A stretch of DNA of 64,000 nt from Armadillidium nasatum (GCA_009176605.1 SEYY01000497.1:72501-136500), one strand, 5' to 3'; shown: positions 1-13,547, counted from the first letter of the stretch. The notes: generated by a model from the sequence alone, not told the origin. Program-made: numbers and translations.

Positions 1-650
1 TCAATTCCTCCATATCTCTACTCGAGACTATCTTCTACAAAACTATAACATCTTCGAAAACACGCAACTCAATCCTTCATCTGTCCTTAATAATCTCTAG
101 TGGTCTTTCTTGGAAGGATCACATTACTTCTCTTTCTAAACAAGCTTCTAATAGGTTGAGTATTCTGTTGCGCATTCGTGATTTTTTTACGTCAATCCAG
201 TTGCTTTATCTTTATAGGGGTGTTGTTCTCCCCTGTATGGAATACGCCTCATACATCCGGAGTAGTTCCACTCACACAGCTCTCCTTGACAAGGTGGAGT
301 CTGGCTTTTCGTCTTAAGAACTCTTCCTTTCTCACTAATTCTCTCAAGTCTCTTTCTGCCCGTAGAACTGCTGCGTAACTCACTATATACAATCGCTAGT
401 ACAATGGACACTGCTCTTCTGAACTATCCTCCATTGAGAACACGTTGGTGTAACACGATATTCTACACACTCTTATCCTTTCTCTGTTCAACTGTCTGAT
501 CCTAGACTTAACCGCTATGCCTAATCTTATATACACAATAACTGGTAAAGTCTGGAACACACTCTCTTTTTCTATTTTAACGATTAGGTTCTGATATGGA
601 CCCAACTCTGGTGGAAATTAGTAGTTTTCTGGTCTTCACCCACCAGAGGA
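1..650 (+). mobile_element. LINE A (Jockey/CR1-like) 3' fragment, copy 1
   Basis: Decayed 3' part of a non-LTR retrotransposon, cut by the window start. It is colinear with 3279-4028 of the better copy downstream: the same segments follow in order (the post-RT thumb, the 'EYAS' region near 240, and the terminal hairpin at 606-648). Reading frames are broken by many stops and indels, so it is non-coding. It ends directly in an (AT)n array. Confidence 0.85.
606..648 (+). other. LINE A 3'-terminal hairpin, copy 1
   Basis: Inverted repeat CTCTGGTGG (606-614) / CCACCAGAG (640-648), a perfect 9-bp stem around a 25-nt loop at the very 3' end of the LINE. The other copy has CTCCGGTGG / CCACCGGAG: both arms differ at the paired position, a compensatory change. 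Probably an RNA structure at the template 3' end (inference). Confidence 0.75.
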
Positions 651-651
651 G

Positions 652-794
<143 letters not shown>

Positions 795-817
795 AAGATA
801 GAGAGAAGTTAAGAGAG

Positions 818-1560
818 GTGAAAGCAAGTTTTGCTGAAAAGCTAAAAGAGGTGGGATTGATCGTGAATGTTGAAAAGACAGAACTGTTAATAATTAGAAG
901 GGAGGAAGAGGAAGAGGAGCTTGTGCTGAAGGTGCATGACGAGGAGGTGATTGTGGTAGAGAGATGTGAATATTTGGGGAGGAGAAAGTATTCACAAAGG
1001 AATGAAGTAGTATGCTGGAAATCACCAACTGGATGGAGAAATACGGAAGAATGGTGTGAGAGCTGTACCCAGTCTTGGCAGACAAAAGAATGGATATAGG
1101 AGTAAAGAAAGTAATTTTTGAAAGTACTCTAACCTCAATTTTGTAATATGGAACGGAGACTTGGAGTGCGACAACAAGAGAAGAAAGCAGAATTCAAGCA
1201 ACAGAGATGAGGGTGTTGCGTTTGATGGTGGGAAGAACCAGGAAGGAGAGGATAAGAAGCGAAAGAATTAGATAAAGAATAGGGGTTGAAACAATTAATC
1301 AAAAGATAGATGTAGCAAGACTGAGATGGTTGGAACACGTGTGGAGGATGCAGGAGGGGAGCGAGACTAGAGGGAGGTGAGACTGCAGGCCAAGATTAAG
1401 AAGACCGAGAGGGAGACAAATGAGAGATGAATGGAGTCAGTTCGGGATTCAATGAGGCGCATCAACTGCCTATGATGGAACAGTTGGTGGCAGATGGAAT
1501 TATTTACGACAGATCTAGATAGAGACGAGTGCTGGCCCCACTGACAGGCCTCTAGAGCCT
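818..1560 (+). pseudogene. RTE-like LINE, degenerate 3' fragment
   Basis: The first 280 bases encode an RT C-terminal-like stretch (KLKEVGLIVNVEKTELLI, then CEYLG near 970). Further down, in shifting frames, come MRVLRLMVGRTRKERIRSER (near 1207) and ARLRWLEHVWRM (near 1315), the conserved post-RT tail seen in RTE-type LINEs. Stops and frameshifts make it non-functional. It ends at an (AT)n array. Confidence 0.75.
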
Positions 1561-1572
1561 TACTTGGATCTG

Positions 1573-1583
1573 ATATATATATC

Positions 1584-1657
<74 letters not shown>
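1573..1657. repeat. (AT)n microsatellite
   Basis: Interrupted AT array exactly between the RTE-like fragment and the 5' truncation point of LINE A copy 2. Confidence 0.97.
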
Positions 1658-1660
<3 letters not shown>

Positions 1661-2020
1661 CCCAACATACTTGATCTTTTCTTAACCTCTAATCCTTCTC
1701 CTTATACTGTTAAACTCTTTCCTCCTCTGGGTTCATCCGATCACCTTCTTATCTCCGTATCTTGTTCTGTCTCTTCAAGTCTTCCGCAAGAACGGCCCCC
1801 GCCTTCGGCGAGGAGACGTCTGTGGCACTTCGGTGCTGCTAACTGGTCAGACTTGCGGTTGTACTTTCTCTGATTTCCCATGGAATGATTATTGCTTTCG
1901 TGGGAGGGGTCCCTCGGAGTGTGCCGAGCGTATAACCGAGGTGATTCTCTCTGGCATGGAAGCGTACATTCCATATTCTTTCCCTTCTACTAAACCTAAC
2001 AAACCTTGGTTTAACTCTGC

Positions 2021-3950
2021 TTGTTTCTCGCGCTATCCGCCGCAGGGATACTGCCTTCAGAGATTACCGTCGTCTTCAAACTCCTGAAACTCATGCTACT
2101 TATATTTCATCCCGGAATCGTGCAAAATCTATTCTTCGAGATGCCAAAAACTCTTTTCTCCGCCGCAAATGCAATAATCTTTCTGGTTCTTCTTCATCTC
2201 GCCCTTTCTGGCATTTTCGCAAAAAATGTCAACTCTAACTTTGCTTCTTCCTCTTTCCCTCCTCTAGTATCTTCTGATGGCACAACTGCCATTTTACCTT
2301 CAACTAAAGCTGAACTCTTCGCTCAAACTTTTGCCTCTAACTCTACCTTGGGACGATTCCGGAGCTATTCCTCCTCCTACAACCCCTCCAACTCATTTAT
2401 GCCTAACATTGTAATTTCTTCTAAAGATGTCATTTCTGCTCTCTCTGAGCTTAACACTAAGAAGGCGTATGGTCCTGATGGTATTCCTCCTGCGGTTCTC
2501 AAAACTTGTGCTTCTGAGCTTGCACCCTGCCTTGGTAAACTATTTCGTCTTTGTCTTTCTACTTCGATCTTCCCTTCTTGTTGGAAACGTGCGCTCATTC
2601 AACCTGTACCGAAGAAGGGGGACCCTTCTCAACCCTCTAACTATCGTCCAATTTCTTTAACCTCCGTTCTTTCTAAAGTTTTCGAATCTATCCTTAACAG
2701 GAAGATTTGGAAACATCTCAATTCTTCCAATCTTATCTCTGATCGCCAGTATGGCTTTCGTAAAGGACGTTCTACTGGTGATCTTCTTTCCCTACTTTCT
2801 GACTCTTGGTCCTCCGCTCTTCGGGGTTTCGGTGAATCTTTCGCTGTGGCGCTAGACATATCGAAAGCTTTCGATAGAGTCTGGCACAAAGCTTTGATTT
2901 CCAAACTTCCCTCTTTCGGAATCTATCCTTCTCTCTGTGACCTCCTATCTAATTTCCTTTCTGGTCGTTCTATAGCAGCTGTTGTAGACGGCCACCGTTC
3001 CTCCTATAAATCTATAAATAGTGGTGTTCCTCAAGGATCTGTCCTTTCTCCAACTCTTTTTCTAATTTTCATCAATGATCTTCTCTCTATTACTTCGTCT
3101 CCTATACACTCCTATGCCGATGACTCCACCCTTCATTATTCCTTTCAATTTGAAAGACGTCCCTCCCAACAGCAGTTATTAGACGCAAGAAGGATCGCCT
3201 TGGAGCAACTGACCTCTGATCTATCCCTCATTTCAAATTGGGGCAGAGAAAACATGGTCGTTTTCAATGCCTCAAAAACTCAATTCCTCCATCTTTCTAC
3301 TCGACACAATCTTCCACACAACTATGACATCTTCTTCGAAAACACTCAACTCAAACCTTCATCTGTTCTCAATATTCTCGGTGTTTCTTTTTCTCGTGAT
3401 CTTTCTTGGAAAGATCACATTTACTCTCTCTCTAAACAAGCTTCTAAGAGGTTGGGTGTTCTGTGGCGCCTTCGTAGTTTTTTTACGCCACCCCAGTTGC
3501 TTGCTCTGTATAGGGGGTGTTGTTCGCCCCTGTATGGAGTACGCCTCGCATATCTGGGGTGGGTCCACACATACAGCTCATCTTGAAAAGGTGGAGTCTA
3601 GGGCTTTTCGTCTTATCAACTCTCCTGCTCTTACTAACTCTCTCCAATCTCTTTCTTCCCGTCGAATTGTTGCGTCACTCTCTCTATACTATCGCTATTA
3701 CAACGGACATTGCTCTTCTGAACTCTCACGTCGCATACCTCCTCCACTGAGAAGGGCTCGTGCGACACGTCTTTCTACACAGTCTCATCCTTTCTCTGTC
3801 CAACTCTCCGACCCCAGACTTAACCGCTATGCTCAATCTTACATGTACTCTACTGGTAAAGTCTGGAACACACTCCCTTTATCTGTTTTCCCAACTTCCT
3901 TTGACTTGCACACTTTTAAACGCCGTGTATCGGGTCACGTCGGCCATTAG
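2021..3950 (+). pseudogene. LINE A reverse transcriptase (frameshifted)
   Basis: Non-LTR reverse transcriptase, which copies the element RNA at a nicked target. Visible motifs in order: NYRPISLTSVLSKVFE (near 2640), the catalytic Asp in DISKAFD (codon at 2855), GVPQGSVLSP (near 3024) and the YADD catalytic pair (3113-3124). The frame from 2021 is open to 3586, but true homology leaves it near 3520, where one extra G in a G run shifts into the frame that ends at 3950. The tail after the shift has the CxxYAS-like and RLNRYAQSYMYSTGKVWNTLP segments found at the C-terminus of Jockey-superfamily elements. One frameshift in an otherwise open 640-codon region suggests a fairly young copy or a sequencing error. 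Confidence 0.88.
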
Positions 3951-3976
3951 CGACCCCGAATCTGATTGCTTCCCAA

Positions 3977-4019
3977 CTCCGGTGGATATTGGTAGGCCTT
4001 GGGCCTTTGCCCACCGGAG
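3977..4019 (+). other. LINE A 3'-terminal hairpin, copy 2
   Basis: CTCCGGTGG (3977-3985) pairs perfectly with CCACCGGAG (4011-4019) across a 25-nt loop, just before the A-rich tail. It has the same position and loop length as in copy 1 with a paired C>T / G>A difference. Confidence 0.8.
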
Positions 4020-4088
4020 GAGACATAAAAAAAAAATAAAAAAAAAAAAAAAAAAAATATATATGTTTATATATTCTTAAGTAAAAAA

Positions 4089-5653
<1,565 letters not shown>

Positions 5654-5705
<52 letters not shown>

Positions 5706-5805
5706 NNNNNNNNNNNNNNNNNNNNNNNNNNNNNNNNNNNNNNNNNNNNNNNNNNNNNNNNNNNNNNNNNNNNNNNNNNNNNNNNNNNNNNNNNNNNNNN
5801 NNNNN
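5654..5805. other. (AT)n running into a 100-N assembly gap
   Basis: AT array at 5654-5705, then exactly 100 N (5706-5805), a placeholder gap. The array length and the sequence between it and the gag fragment are unknown. Confidence 0.98.
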
Positions 5806-6261
5806 ATGAACACACCTCATATCCTCCCCTAAGTCCACCTTTCCAGCCTTTTTACAATTATTCTCCACCATCTCATACCTTGCTATATACTCTCTCATTG
5901 ATTCATCTACATTCATTCTTATTCTGAAAAATTCCAGAATCTTGTCATATCGATCTCTGCTCTTCTCTTTTCCAAATCTCTTATCCAATACTTCCAATAC
6001 CTTTTCCATTCCTACCTGTCTCTCCAACCCCTCTAACTCTACGTTGTAAACACTTTGAAATGCCTTTTCACCCAAGCTAAGCATAATTTCACCTCCTGGA
6101 CATTCCAAATATTTTCCTTCCAATCTGTACCACAGCATTACCCTTTTTCTCCACATGTCATAGTCCTCTCCCTCTATACCTTCAAAAGTAGGGCACACTC
6201 TTTTTACCTCTCTCCTGAGTCTGAGTCTCCTGATAATGTTGTTCTTCTTCCTCCTTTCCAC
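5806..6261 (-). pseudogene. copia-like gag fragment
   Basis: About 150 minus-strand codons from the gap upward resemble the gag region of Ty1/copia-type elements: FEGIEGEDYDMWRKRVMLW near the start, then a helical stretch with LEVLDKRFG and FFRIRMNVDESMREYIARYE. The frame has no clean ATG; the nearby ATG at about 6272 is in another frame, so the start is probably broken. The 3' part is lost in the assembly gap. A primer-binding site lies just upstream at 6290-6309, as expected for a 5' LTR leader. Assignment to copia rests on the gag resemblance plus the tRNA type of the primer site. Confidence 0.6.
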
Positions 6262-6289
6262 CTTTCATCGCCATGCTGATGCCGTTTGT

Positions 6290-6309
6290 GGAACTACGCT
6301 CTGCTACCA
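6290..6309 (-). promoter_or_regulatory. Primer-binding site, initiator tRNA-Met type
   Basis: The minus strand reads TGGTAGCAGAG followed by CGTAGTTCC. The first 11 bases are complementary to the 3' end of animal initiator tRNA-Met, and about 16 of 20 match in all (tRNA sequence from memory). It lies 30-50 bases upstream of the copia-like gag frame. Confidence 0.65.
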
Positions 6310-6729
6310 CTGATTAAAGCTAGCCTAGTTAGCTCTGATACAGAGCTAGAAATCTTACCTTGTTGGGATTCTCTTTTTCTTTTCCGGTCCTTTCTTGAGA
6401 CCAAATCAGATAACAGATATGAGCCTAATCCACCCTACGGCCCCAGGACAACTACAACACCGAGCGCTCAGAAATTATAGCAACCCAGATACCCCAACGT
6501 GAAAAAGACAACCCTGATATCTAATCCATCTATACTCTGTCCTTAAGTTACGGCTTCAAAAATAAATCTTCCTTTTGTTATTAGAGTTGTACACTCTACG
6601 ACTTATAAGTAAATAACCTTAAGCTTAAATTAACTGTACAAAATATTAAAAGGGGAAGTCTATGACCTAAACTTAACTTTATTTTATTTCCTTATTTCCT
6701 GAAACCTGAAAAACAAAAATCATAACAAC
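6310..6729. other. Junction between two LTR elements
   Basis: By position this should contain LTR/leader sequence of the minus-strand copia-like element and/or the 5' leader of the plus-strand gypsy element. I could not find matching LTR ends or a plus-strand primer-binding site, so the gypsy element seems to lack its 5' LTR here. Confidence 0.4.
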
Positions 6730-8040
6730 ATGAAAGAAAAACTAAACTTCTCTCCTCCCTCTCCTCCTCTCTACCAAAAATACTTAATTGAACCTAAGAT
6801 ATTTAGTTATGAGAAGGAAGACAATTTACAAACATTCCTTGAATATTTTGAAGAATATTGCCAGAAGAAATATCCTCAGAGTCCTGACCAATGGGTTAGA
6901 TTGTTAGAAAAATACATATCTGGTAAATTTCTGAGATTATATACAGTAATTACTAAAACGGAATCAGAATATAGAATTGTTAAAGAGGTCTTATTAAAAT
7001 GGTACAAGCAGGAAGAAAAGAAACGGAATGAGAATAAGCTAAGAGCTTATCATTCTGCCAAACGTCAGACTGGGGAAGACGTTAACTTGTTCGCGTTAAG
7101 ACTTGAACAGTTGGCTGGACAAGGCTTTTCCTGGAGTGAACATGAGAGAACATGAATCCCTTCGCACAGCCTTCATACTTAGTTTACCAACTACTGTACA
7201 AACAAAGTTGAGGGAATTCATAATACAAAATGAAATGTGCACCCAGACGAAAGTTCCCTTGGGATAAATTAGTACTTATTAGCTGACTCGTATGATCGAG
7301 AATTACGACCATTTGAAAACATAGAAACATCAGAGATGCAAACATCGTCTCAGTTTAGAACACCAAGGCAGGAGGTGGAGGTAATCCAAATAGATGAAAT
7401 CACACCACAAACTACTTCTTGGAGTGAAATGTTGAAAAGGATCACCACCAAAACGGGTCGTATATAAGAATCCTACCTAGAGAAACACCACCCTTAAAGC
7501 GTCTTAGTAATATTGAACCACAGAGAGGTCCTAACCAACAACCAAAGAAGTAAAAATTGTACTTATTGCGGACGTAATAGGGACATATAATAGATGAATG
7601 TTACAAAGCACATGGCATTTGTAGCTATTGTAAAATCAAGGGCCACATTCGAAGCGATTGCAGGAATATACCTAGAGAAACGAGAGTAGATGATAGACCA
7701 ACCATGAAATGTCCTTTCTGTACTGGTAAACACCTGGGGATGAATTGTCCTTCAAGGAATCGAGGTCGAGGGAATCGGAATTCGGTTGATGAAGATATTC
7801 TCGCTGATAATCGGAATCGAACAGACAGTCCCATAGACAAATGACTCCTTTACCACAACGAAATCGAAACAATAGCCGCACTTTTGAAAACTCCTCTAGG
7901 ACTTTGACCAACGATCCTTGGACAGCCAGTGGGGCTAAACCCAAGACAAGATTACGTTAATAACTGTACCATGTGTGGTGAGTCCCATGTAGAAGGTATA
8001 TGTCCTGGGGATCCGGAAAACTTCCCAACTCCGCAGTGAA
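6730..8040 (+). pseudogene. gypsy gag with zinc knuckles
   Basis: Gag builds the particle and binds RNA. The first 141 codons (6730-7155) are a helical capsid-like segment; after a frameshift near 7150 the homology continues (SLRTAFILSLPTTVQTKLRE). The C-terminal part has Cys-rich motifs: a CX2C at 7558 completed only after a frameshift, a canonical CX2CX4HX4C (CSYCKIKGHIRSDC, 7620), a CX2CX3HX4C (CPFCTGKHLGMNC, 7710), and CTMCGESH near 7966. The start at 6730 is the first ATG and follows an A-rich leader. At least three frame changes make it a pseudogene. Confidence 0.75.
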
Positions 8041-8176
8041 GGGGCACACTGTGGGGATGGTGGTTGACCTGGAAGCTCCTGAGGACAAAATGACTATGAC
8101 TTAAATATAATGGACGTAGACTGGAATACGAGACTTACGAAACTGACAGCCCTGACAATTATTTGTAATTTAAATC

Positions 8177-8595
8177 TTGTGTCAAGCTGACGTTGAACCG
8201 CTGATTGTTTATGTTTCACTCGATGCAGGGAAAAGGATTACCTTAGACTGCATGATAGACACTGGGGCGGGAGTTAGCTTATTAACTGAAGGTGTCTTGC
8301 CTACATTAAGAAAACATAGAACCCAAACCATCTACAGAAGTTACCGCTATACGTGGGATTTGGGCATAATCGGAAATTTCCAATTAAGTTTTATATAGAA
8401 ACTAGTATAGTTTTTGATAGTGGCTTCACCACTAAACCTATAAAATTTTTCATTGTTCCCATTGAATTAATGACCCATAACGTAATCTTAGGGGCAGTTG
8501 CGCTTAAAGATAATAATTTATTACCTGACCTCACCCGGCGTGAATTATTGTTTAGGGATAAGGATAACTTAACTAGCGTAGGGAAAGGACATTAG
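8177..8595 (+). pseudogene. gypsy aspartic protease
   Basis: Retroviral-type aspartic protease, which processes the polyprotein. The catalytic triad DTG is at 8258-8266 inside CMIDTGAGVSLLTEG. A frameshift near 8350 moves the homology into the frame ending at 8595, which contains a flap-distal VILGA-like segment (HNVILGAVAL), the second conserved block of these proteases. Confidence 0.8.
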
Positions 8596-8662
8596 CTTTG
8601 CTATTCCCTTTTATAACTGCCTTGTTCCAGAATTCACAATAATACCTCCCAATAGATGTAAA

Positions 8663-10038
8663 ATGATTGCTTTGACCATACCTAACTTTCTTAGAACTAA
8701 CCTAACTAATCAAATGGTAGAATTTACAGGCATAAGTCATTCCAAACTTCAGTTCATATCTGGCATCATAGTCATCGGTTTAAGTGAGGTGTTGATAGCT
8801 GTTCTTAATCCTTCAGATCAAGAACAGTATGTTAAAAAGAATACAATAGTAGGTAGTATTACAGAAATTAATGTTAGGAATCATAATATTAGCATCCATC
8901 AAGGAACACCAGAATTAACCCAAGTAGAACCCGAAAGTTACTGGAATGCAGAAAAGTTAATGCATGAATTTGAATTTAATACTCTGTCGTTGTCCACTGA
9001 ACAAAAGAACATACTTGTTACTCTTTTATTAAAATACCCCCATGTTTTAAGTACGGGTGACAATGATGTCGGTTTGGCACAAAACATCACCCATACAATA
9101 GAATTAGAAACAGAAAAACCTGTTAGAATCCCTGTTCGACGTTTCCAAGGGCCTCTGGCTCAAGAAATTGAAAAAGGAATGCACTGACCTCTTGGAAAGG
9201 TGGAATTATTCGACCAAGTAAATCACCTTATTCAGCTCCTGTAGTTCCCGTTCGCAAAACCAGACGGTTCTTTGAGATTATGTATCGATTACAGGAAGCT
9301 TAACAGTGTGACGAAAGGAGATTCCTTCCCATTGCCAAATCTAATTGACATGATTTATAACATGCATGGGAACTCCTTGTTCTTCCACAATCGATCTTAT
9401 TAAAGGATACTATCAGATCGCAATGGATCCTGATAGTATTGAGAAAACAGCATTCTCAACTCCGTTCGGCCAATATGAGTACATGAAGAATGCCTTTCGG
9501 AGTAAAAAACGGACCAGCCACATTTCAGCGCGGAATGATGATTGCGCTGGCTGGATTGCCATGGAATAAAGTAATGGTGTATCTGGATGATATGATCATT
9601 ATAAGTACAACTTTCAAAGATCACATAGCAACTCTGGAAAAGGTACTCATCGCTTTAGGATCCAATGGATATAAGCTGAAGCCGAAGAAAACACGATTGT
9701 GTAGGACAGAGGTAGAATTTCTTGGTCATAAGATATCAGCCGAAGGTATAAAACCCTTGGATAAAAATCTTCAAGGTGCATTAGAATTTCCTGTTCCTAC
9801 TACTGTTAAACAGCTAAGGCAATTCCTGGGTATGGTGAATTTTTATAGACGCCATATCCCGAATTGTTCTCAAATAGCTCAAACCTTTGTCCTTCTCAAA
9901 CAGGTGGTAAAACCGTCACCTGGTCCGAGTTCTTGTCAACATGCTTTCAATACCCTTGAAGGAAGCCTTAGTAAATCCCACTTTATTAGGATTTCCCTGA
10001 TTATTCTCCAGAGGCTTCACCTCTGGAATTGTATGTAG
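8663..10038 (+). pseudogene. gypsy reverse transcriptase
   Basis: Polymerase domain. The open stretch 8663-9187 is the protease-RT linker and ends at the RT fingers (PVRIPVRRFQGPLAQEIEKG). After frameshifts come IIRPSKSPYSAPVV, LRLCIDYRKLN (near 9270), the STIDLIKGYYQIAMD block with the first catalytic Asp (near 9390), FGVKNGPATFQRGM (near 9495) and YLDD (9580-9591), then the thumb with LRQFLGMVNFYRRHIP (near 9815). All catalytic Asp codons are present; the frame is broken in at least three places. Confidence 0.92.
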
Positions 10039-10460
10039 ATGCTTCAAACATTGGTGCTGGTGCCTGTTTGTCGCAAAAACAAAACAATATACATAAACCT
10101 ATTGCTTACATATCCACAACATTCAGTGGACCACAGAAAAATTACAGTACTATCGATAAAGAACTTACTGCTTTACGGTGGGCAGTAAAATCTTTAAAAG
10201 CATTCCTAAAAGGTGTTAAATTCGTAATATATACTGACCACCAACCTTTGATCTACCTTCAGAACATGAGTATGGTGGATGGGAGGGTTGCGCGTACCTG
10301 GGAGGAACTTAATGAATATGATTTTGAAATCAGACATATTGTGGGTAAATCCAATACAGTTGCAGATGCCTTGTCTCGATCTCCGGTGACGATACCATCA
10401 CATGGGGAATTAACTGAATTTAATCCGACATCTGTTGAGTTTATACCCTTAGGGTTTTGA
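10029..10460 (+). pseudogene. gypsy RNase H
   Basis: Degrades the RNA strand of the hybrid. Visible: LYVDASNIGAGACLSQ (first Asp), YSTIDKELTALRWAVK (Glu), FVIYTDHQPLIYL (Asp), HIVGKSNTVADALSR at the end. This is the typical Ty3/gypsy RNase H layout, and the 143-codon frame is intact. Confidence 0.93.
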
Positions 10461-10461
10461 A

Positions 10462-10815
10462 CAAATTGAAGTTCCAGGAGGCGGTGACGCTGTCTTTAGA
10501 TGTCTGTCCTTGTTCCTTTATGATTCAATGGATAGCCATTTGGAGATACGTGCAACAATAGTTGACGAACTTTTGAAGAACTTAGGTCGCTATAACCTCC
10601 AAGAGAAAGGTATTAGAAAAAGAATTAGAAGTTTGAAGAGAAGTGGACAAGTTTCCCATACCAGAAGTTCTGGATGCATTTTGTAATGTATTTAAATCCC
10701 GGTGTGACGTGTATTATGATGACAATAGACCTATAGTTTTGGATCACAATATACTGACAATATTTGCCGATTAAAATGTTTAGGTGGAATCCATTATAAT
10801 TATTTAAAAACGATT
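10462..10815 (+). pseudogene. OTU-like cysteine protease domain in pol
   Basis: Between RNase H and the integrase zinc finger lies an OTU-like domain. The N-terminal block is GGGDAVFRCLSLFLY (near 10475), aligning with the GDGNCLFRALS catalytic block of OTU proteases; the helix after it (HLEIRATIVDELLKNL) fits as well. The middle has FPIPEVLDAFCNVFKSRCD (near 10650) and a YYDDNRPIV strand, and the end has the catalytic-His block CLGGIHYNYL (near 10775). Known OTU enzymes cleave ubiquitin-like conjugates or polyproteins. As read, the catalytic Cys position is Ala, but the codons there overlap TGTCTTT in another frame and indels are common here, so whether the ancestor had Cys is open. Two frame changes are needed. 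Confidence 0.7.
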
Positions 10816-11095
10816 GATGTTGTTAACACAGCATTAAATGAGGTTATCATAACCATAAACGAAATCGTTCCAAATTGTGAGGATGTTGATTTATCCCACC
10901 ATAATATTAGAGAAATTGACGTTTTGACTGACCAACAGACGGACAGAATCATTAGACTTTTGAAAAAGAATATTTTTAAAAATCACCCTGTTAATACATG
11001 GCCAACTCAGTTAGCATTGTTTAAAGCTCATCATCGAGACTTTCATTATCGAAAATGATCTTTTATATAGATCTCGGGGAGACCAAACTAAACAA

Positions 11096-11406
11096 ATGAT
11101 CATTTCATTCAATTTATTGGTATCCCTTGTTTTAAAACTTCATTGGAATTTGGGCCATGTTGGTAGAAACAAACTTTTAGATCTTGTTTATAAACATTTC
11201 TGGCACCCTAGAGCAAACCAGGTTGTATCCGACGTGGTTAAGTGTTGTCCCGAATGTCAGAAATTAAAAACGCATTCTAGTAATGTGAATACCCCCAACC
11301 TTAAAGATAAAATCTAATAGTCCATTTGATCTTGTAGCAATGGATTTGTTGCAGTTTCCAATTACTGATAGTGGTAATAAATATGTTATTGTATTAATAG
11401 ATCACT
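11096..11406 (+). pseudogene. gypsy integrase, N-terminal part
   Basis: HHCC zinc finger of integrase: LHWNLGHVGRNKL, then FWHPRANQ, then CCPECQKLK (11096-11317). After a frameshift the core starts with VAMDLLQFPITDSGNKY, containing the first catalytic Asp, and is cut at 11406 by the foldback insertion, inside VLIDH. Confidence 0.9.
11391..11406. repeat. 16-bp target-site duplication, left copy
   Basis: GTATTAATAGATCACT, repeated exactly at 13843-13858 on the other side of the foldback element. Confidence 0.85.
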
Positions 11407-11778
11407 AACAGTTTGTTGAGAAATATGAATGGCGTTTATTGCAAATTTGAAGATATGACCTTTGAAACTTTGTCAAAAATGTCAATTTTCAGTAGTGAGG
11501 TCAAAATACTATCTCGCTTCTAACTTAGGACAAACATTTAAAAGATCTTGTAGCGGTACACATTTATTTAGTGATTTTGCCTCGGAGGTCAATAAAAAAT
11601 TTGCTATTGGACCTTGACCTTGAAAAAAAACCTCATCTTCGATTTTTTTCAAACTTTGCTGAATTATTGTTATATATGTATATTTTAATTTTTTTAATGA
11701 ATTATTTTTGGTTTTGGCTTGGTTTAGAAAATATAAGCAATTTAATAAGTACAAATTCACATTTTTCACTTTTTTGCG

Positions 11779-11783
<5 letters not shown>

Positions 11784-11850
<67 letters not shown>
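11784..11850. repeat. (AT)n in left foldback arm
   Basis: AT array. Confidence 0.97.
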
Positions 11851-11854
<4 letters not shown>

Positions 11855-12615
11855 GCTGCTGCCGAGTATATCGTTTCAGATTGCATGGAGTATTCTCTGA
11901 GGAATTAGTCACCTGCTTGTTGCTTTGCTGTTATGCTGTTTGATTTTGACTGTGCTTGGGATCCACAATATTAATGGCATGTGCCATGTCCTAGACTGGA
12001 GAGCGTGAAGGGAGATTGATGTTAACGTGTTTATTTGTTTAGATACGTTAATGTTATTCTTCTATGTTAAATTTATTTTTATTATTATTATTATTTATTG
12101 AGTGCACTTGTGCTAATGAAAAGTCTTATGAGCTATTGTTCCCATTTCGGGCAATAATTAAAAACAGGTTATTCTTATTCAAACAGGTTGTTATTCTCAA
12201 GAAGGCATATTACCCTTTCAAGGGTAGGTTATATTCTTGTTTTTATTATTATTATTTATTCATTATATCTGAGGTGAGGCATGGGGTAATTATTTATAAT
12301 TCTCACAGGGCCTTATTGCCTAGTGCTAATCTGGAGTTATAATCTCTATACCTATCAGGTAGAAAATATAGATAAGAGACCTTAATGGTTTATGAGATTA
12401 TCATATATTTTTTTTTTTTATAAAATTTTAATATTTAATATTCACTTTGGGAAAAGAAAATTTCAGTAGTGTGATAAATTTCACAGTAAAACATTTTCCA
12501 CTTTCAAATCTTTGGTTGTTTTAAACCATTACTCTTTTTTTTTTATTTTGTGAATAAAGAGGCTTCCTGTGAGTGAACTATAGATAATTTTATGTGAACA
12601 TTGTAAGTGTAAGAT

Positions 12616-12738
<123 letters not shown>

Positions 12739-13547
12739 CACTTACAATGTTCACATAAAATTATCTATAGTTCACAGTACACAGGATAGCCTCTTTATAT
12801 ACACAAAATAAAGAAAAAAAAAGAGTTGGTTTAAAACAACCAAAGATTTGAAAGTGGAAAACGTTTTACTGTGAAATTTATCACACTACTGACATATTTT
12901 CTTTTCCCAAAGTGAATATTAAATATTAAAATTTTATAAAAAAAAAATATATGATAATCTCATAAACCATTAAGGTCTCTTGTCTATATTTTCTACCTGA
13001 TAGGTATAGAGATTATAACTCCAGATTAGCACTAGGCAATAAGGCCCTAGACCGGCACCTGTGAGATTATAAATAATTACCCCAGTGCCTCACCTTAGTT
13101 TAAATGATCTAAAAATATATAATGAATTAATATAATAATAAAAACACAAAGAATATAACCTACTCTTGAAAGGGTAATATGCCTTCTTGAGAATAACAAC
13201 CTGTTTGAATAAGAATAACCTGTTTTTAATTATTGCCCAAAATGGGAACAATAGCTCATAAGACTTTTCATTAGCACAAGTGCACTCAATAAATAATAAT
13301 AATAAAAATAAATTTAACATAGAAGAATAACATTAACGTATCTAAACAAATAAACACGTTAACATCAATCTCCCTTCACGCTCTCCAGTCTAGACATGGC
13401 ACATGCACATTAATATTGTGAATCCCAAGCACAGTCAAAATCAAACAGCATAACAGCAAAGCAACAAGCAGGTAAGACTATATTCCTCAGAGAATTCCAT
13501 GCAATCTGAAACGAGAAAATATACTCGGCAGCAGCCAGCCCCTTACA

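Larger units (their letters stand above)
1658..4030 (+). mobile_element. LINE A (Jockey/CR1-like), 5'-truncated copy 2
   Basis: The best LINE A copy. It begins inside the endonuclease domain (the SDH motif typical of APE-type endonucleases near 1735), runs through the linker (1790-2020, broken frame), the reverse transcriptase and the C-terminal tail, and ends with a hairpin and an A-rich tail at 4026-4058. It is 5'-truncated, as LINEs usually are. Another copy (55380-56172) supplies the missing endonuclease N-terminus and overlaps this one by only about 25 bases. Confidence 0.9.
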
